Of a DNA stretch of 64,000 nucleotides, positions 61,246 through 64,000 are shown one piece after another. Both the position numbers and the translations under genes were made by a program. The stretch's first letter is position 1, and every line of letters begins with the position of its first letter. Source of the DNA: an uncultured Muribaculaceae bacterium (GTDB taxonomy: Bacteria; Bacteroidota; Bacteroidia; Bacteroidales; Muribaculaceae); assembly GCA_934661195.1 (NCBI GenBank), contig CAKUJD010000004.1, forward strand, positions 62,001 through 126,000. Reading direction: 5' to 3'. The notes beneath the pieces are model-generated. The model saw nothing but the letters and a program-made list of their open reading frames with translations, was not told the DNA's origin and ran no database searches.

Positions 61246-61276
61246 TTGGCGTTGCACACGATTTGCACTATCTTTG
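61246..61276 (+). promoter_or_regulatory. Promoter of the DUF2723 gene
   Basis: TTG (61246-61248), 20 bp, TATCTTTG (61269-61276). Transcription should start near 61283, giving a leader of about 56 nt. Confidence 0.75.
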
Positions 61277-61338
61277 TAGCATATTATGCACTATTGGCAA
61301 ATATAAGGTTAAAATAAATAAATCATCACACACTAACG

Positions 61339-64000
61339 ATGAGAAAGTACAACATTATCAACAACACTCTGGGTTGGCTGGTGTTTGTGGTAGCTGCTAT
61401 CACCTATCTGCTCACCATCGAGCCCACGGCAAGCTTCTGGGACTGCCCGGAATTCATTGCCCAAGGATTTAAACTGGAAATCGGCCACCCGCCGGGCAAC
61501 CCGATATTCATTCTGGCCGCCCGCTTTGCGGCCAACTTTGCCGGCGGCGACGTGACAGCCGTGTCGAAGTGCATCAATGCCATGTCGGCACTCTTTAGTG
61601 CGGCCACCATACTGCTGCTGTTCTGGACCATAACGCACCTTGTGAAAAAACTCGTGGTGCGCGACGGCAAGGAAGACGAAATGACGCTGGCCCAATACCT
61701 TGTGGTGATGGGCAGCGGCGTGGCAGGCGCCCTGGCCTACACATGGAGCGACACATTCTGGTTTTCGGCCGTTGAGGCCGAGGTGTATGCTTTCTCGTCG
61801 TTCTGCACCGCACTGGTGTTCTGGCTCATACTTAAGTGGGAAAACCGCGCCGACGATCCCGGCAGCGACAAGTGGCTCATACTCATTGCCTACGTGTTTG
61901 GCATTTCGCTGGGTGTGCACCTGCTCAACCTGCTGTGCATCCCAGCCATATCACTTGTGTTCTACTACCGCAAGTTTAAGCACACCAGCGTCAAGGGCTC
62001 GTTTCTCACGCTGCTTGTGTCGTTTGCGCTGATAGTGCTCATCCTCTACGGACTTGAGCCTGGCTTTGTGGAGCTTGCAGGCTACTTCGAGCTGCTGTTT
62101 GTCAACACGCTCGGCCTGCCGTTCAACACAGGTATGCTGTGCTATGCTGTGCTGCTTGTGGCCACACTTGTGTGGTGCCTTTACGAGCTTTACAGCGGCA
62201 AGAGCGAGATGCGCATGCGCCTGTCGTTCCTGCTGGGCGTGCTGCTTTCAGGCATTCCGTTCATTGGCGAGAGCATGCTCATTCCAGTGGTGATAATGCT
62301 GGCGCTGGCATGGTATCTGTTCAAGCGCCTCAAGAAGGTGCCAGTGCGCATTTTTGCCAACGCCACCCTGTGCATCCTCACCATATTCATCGGCTTCTCG
62401 TCGTATGCCCTGGTGCTGATTCGCAGCGACGCCAACACGCCACTCGACGAAAACTCGCCCAACAGCCCCTTTGCCCTGGCCAGCTATCTGAGCCGCGACC
62501 AGTATGGCAAGAGCCCGCTGCTCTATGGACAGACGTTTAACAGCGACATTGTGTATCAGGCACAGAGCGACGGCACTATGAAGCCCATGGTGAAGGAGGG
62601 ACGCACACTGTATGCGCGCGAGGTGAAGACCTCGCCCGATCAGCCCGACCGCTATGTGGTGACTGGCAAGGTGCAGGACTATGTGTACAGCCCCGAGCAG
62701 AACATGCTGTTCCCGCGCATCTATGACCCGGGCCACGAGAGCGAATACCGCCAGTGGCTTAACCTGCACGGCACCACCGTGGAGGCCACAACCAAGGTCG
62801 ATGCCGACGGCAATCCCATCGAGCATCAACAGAAAATCAAGCCCACGATTGCCGAAAACCTCCGCTGGTTCATCGACTATCAGCTCAATTATATGTATTG
62901 GCGCTACTTTATGTGGAACTTCGCCGGACGCCAGAACGACATTCAGGGTATGGGCGAGATTACCCAAGGCAACTGGATTACTGGTATTCCGGTAATCGAC
63001 AACCTGCGCCTGGGCGACCAGAGCCTGATGCCTGCCGACCTCACCACCGGCAACAAGGGCCACAACGTGTTCTACTGCCTGCCGCTGCTGCTTGGCATCA
63101 TAGGACTGCTGTGGCAGGCCTACCGCAAGGACAAGCGCGGCATCGAGCAGTTCTGGGTGGTGTTCTTCCTCTTCTTCATGACCGGTATTGCCATTGTGCT
63201 TTATCTTAACCAGACTCCGAGCCAGCCGCGTGAGCGCGACTACGCCTATGCGGGTTCGTTCTATGCCTTTGCAATATGGATAGGCATGGGCGTGGCTGGA
63301 ATCTTCCAGATGGTGATGCACTTCCTGAGTGACAAGAAGAAAGCCAAGAAGGAAGCCGACGACACCGAGCTGATTTCCCAGACCGACGGCAAGACCAAAG
63401 CCGTGGCCGCCGTGGCTGCCGTGATTGGCCTGCTGGTGCCCATACAGATGGTGAGCCAGACGTGGGACGACCACGACCGCAGTGGCCGCACACCGGCCCG
63501 CGACTTCGGCATGAACTATCTGTCGAGCGTCGACAAAGACGGCGTGATATTCTGCAACGGCGACAACGACACCTTCCCGCTGTGGTATGCGCAGGAGGTG
63601 GAGGGCTACCGCACCGATGTGCGCGTGGTGAACCTCAGCTACCTGTCAACCGACTGGTACATCCAGCAAATGCGCCGCGCCGCCTATGAGTCGAAGCCGC
63701 TGCCCATGCAGGCAGGGCCCACCACATTTGCCTACGACAGCCGCCAGTATAACTACTTTATCGACCCCGACACCACTGCCGTCCCGGCCCTGAAGAGCCT
63801 TGCCGCCCTCTACGGCCCCGACTACAAGAGCAACCCCTATGGCATGCCCGAGATAAAGTATCCCAACGTGTTTATGCCCGTCGATGCCAACGCCGCCATC
63901 AAGGCCGGAGTGGTGAGCGAGGCCGACCGCCCGATGATTCAGGAGGCCCTCTACACCAACCTGCTCAGTAACGGAGCCGGCGGCATGACGTCGAGTTCGG
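61339..64000 (+). CDS. DUF2723 (TMEM260-like) membrane protein, partial
   Basis: The frame starts at the ATG at 61339 and is still open at the window end (887 codons visible). It begins MRKYNIINNTLGWLVFVVAAITYLLTIEPTASFWDCPEFI, where WDCxEFI is the DUF2723 signature, followed by KLEIGHPPGNPIFILAARF, then about twelve hydrophobic helices and a long soluble C-terminal part (GVIFCNGDNDTFPLWYAQEVEGYRTDVRVVNLSYLSTDWYIQQM). The family is related to eukaryotic TMEM260, an O-mannosyltransferase, so a role in glycosylating exported proteins is plausible but inferred. The rest of the protein lies outside the window. Confidence 0.9.
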   Translation, partial: MRKYNIINNTLGWLVFVVAAITYLLTIEPTASFWDCPEFIAQGFKLEIGHPPGNPIFILAARFAANFAGGDVTAVSKCINAMSALFSAATILLLFWTITHLVKKLVVRDGKEDEMTLAQYLVVMGSGVAGALAYTWSDTFWFSAVEAEVYAFSSFCTALVFWLILKWENRADDPGSDKWLILIAYVFGISLGVHLLNLLCIPAISLVFYYRKFKHTSVKGSFLTLLVSFALIVLILYGLEPGFVELAGYFELLFVNTLGLPFNTGMLCYAVLLVATLVWCLYELYSGKSEMRMRLSFLLGVLLSGIPFIGESMLIPVVIMLALAWYLFKRLKKVPVRIFANATLCILTIFIGFSSYALVLIRSDANTPLDENSPNSPFALASYLSRDQYGKSPLLYGQTFNSDIVYQAQSDGTMKPMVKEGRTLYAREVKTSPDQPDRYVVTGKVQDYVYSPEQNMLFPRIYDPGHESEYRQWLNLHGTTVEATTKVDADGNPIEHQQKIKPTIAENLRWFIDYQLNYMYWRYFMWNFAGRQNDIQGMGEITQGNWITGIPVIDNLRLGDQSLMPADLTTGNKGHNVFYCLPLLLGIIGLLWQAYRKDKRGIEQFWVVFFLFFMTGIAIVLYLNQTPSQPRERDYAYAGSFYAFAIWIGMGVAGIFQMVMHFLSDKKKAKKEADDTELISQTDGKTKAVAAVAAVIGLLVPIQMVSQTWDDHDRSGRTPARDFGMNYLSSVDKDGVIFCNGDNDTFPLWYAQEVEGYRTDVRVVNLSYLSTDWYIQQMRRAAYESKPLPMQAGPTTFAYDSRQYNYFIDPDTTAVPALKSLAALYGPDYKSNPYGMPEIKYPNVFMPVDANAAIKAGVVSEADRPMIQEALYTNLLSNGAGGMTSSS

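Noticed and set aside
1..64000. CRISPR arrays, insertion sequences, prophage or integrase genes
   Set aside because: No regularly spaced repeats, transposase, integrase or phage structural genes were found. The hipBA repeats are a single pair without an integrase.

Overview
The window is a contiguous chromosomal segment from a member of the Bacteroidales, most likely a Muribaculaceae- or Prevotellaceae-like gut anaerobe. Several things point there. Promoters fit the Bacteroidetes -33 TTG / -7 TAnnTTTG pattern. There is a DUF177-rpmF-fabH-era-der operon, ECF sigma/DUF4974 anti-sigma/STN-receptor modules, C-terminal domains resembling type IX secretion (T9SS) sorting signals, a reverse rubrerythrin next to a PerR-type regulator, and a DUF2723 membrane protein. 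Most genes are GC-rich. A few islands are clearly AT-richer: the C10 protease, the ORF6N gene, the alpha/beta hydrolase and hipBA. No IS element, prophage, CRISPR array or rRNA operon was seen. There is one tRNA gene.

Layout. 0-7 kb: a partial DUF4254 gene, then der, era, fabH, rpmF and DUF177 (translation, GTPases, fatty acid initiation), followed by an SF1 helicase with an apparently leaderless promoter. 7.1-11.2 kb: two near-identical lipoprotein serpins in tandem behind a C10 (streptopain-like) cysteine protease, forming a protease/inhibitor cluster. 11.4-18 kb: reverse rubrerythrin, PerR, metG, a small hypothetical gene, a MATE exporter and a BASS-like transporter. 18.1-21.9 kb: ECF sigma, anti-sigma and STN outer-membrane receptor. 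21.9-22.9 kb: an ORF6N-PLD protein. 23-27.6 kb: polA with a degenerate proofreading domain, then polyprenyl synthase and rnhB. 27.6-28.4 kb: a gene-poor stretch ending in a candidate small RNA. 28.4-31.5 kb: ECF sigma with a trans-envelope anti-sigma/beta-barrel partner, an MBL hydrolase and a small membrane protein. 31.7-39.4 kb: nucleoside kinase, beta-helix secreted protein, alpha/beta hydrolase, rdgB, a HAD phosphatase and an orphan histidine kinase. 39.4-45.1 kb: GH3-like adenylating enzyme, ribH, a TPR-GDPD fusion, a PfkB-like protein lacking its catalytic Asp, and a SIS isomerase. 45.2-48.3 kb: a hipBA toxin-antitoxin cassette between two exact 28-bp copies of the 3' end of an SGNH esterase gene. 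48.4-53.2 kb: acyltransferase, leuS and nadA. 53.2-54.3 kb: AT-rich DNA rich in DnaA-box-like sites around trmH, a possible replication origin. 54.3-64 kb: sdaA, crcB, tRNA-Pro(CGG), nagZ, a small secreted repeat protein, a 957-residue secreted protein and a DUF2723 protein running off the window.

The most notable item is the hipBA cassette. It appears to have entered exactly at the 3' end of a host gene, rebuilt that end, and separated the gene from its own terminator. The protease-serpin cluster, the TPR-GDPD fusion, the degenerate polA and pfkB active sites, the candidate oriC and the palindromes inside the ORF6N reading frame also merit follow-up. All functional calls come from reading motifs and context; no database search was run.
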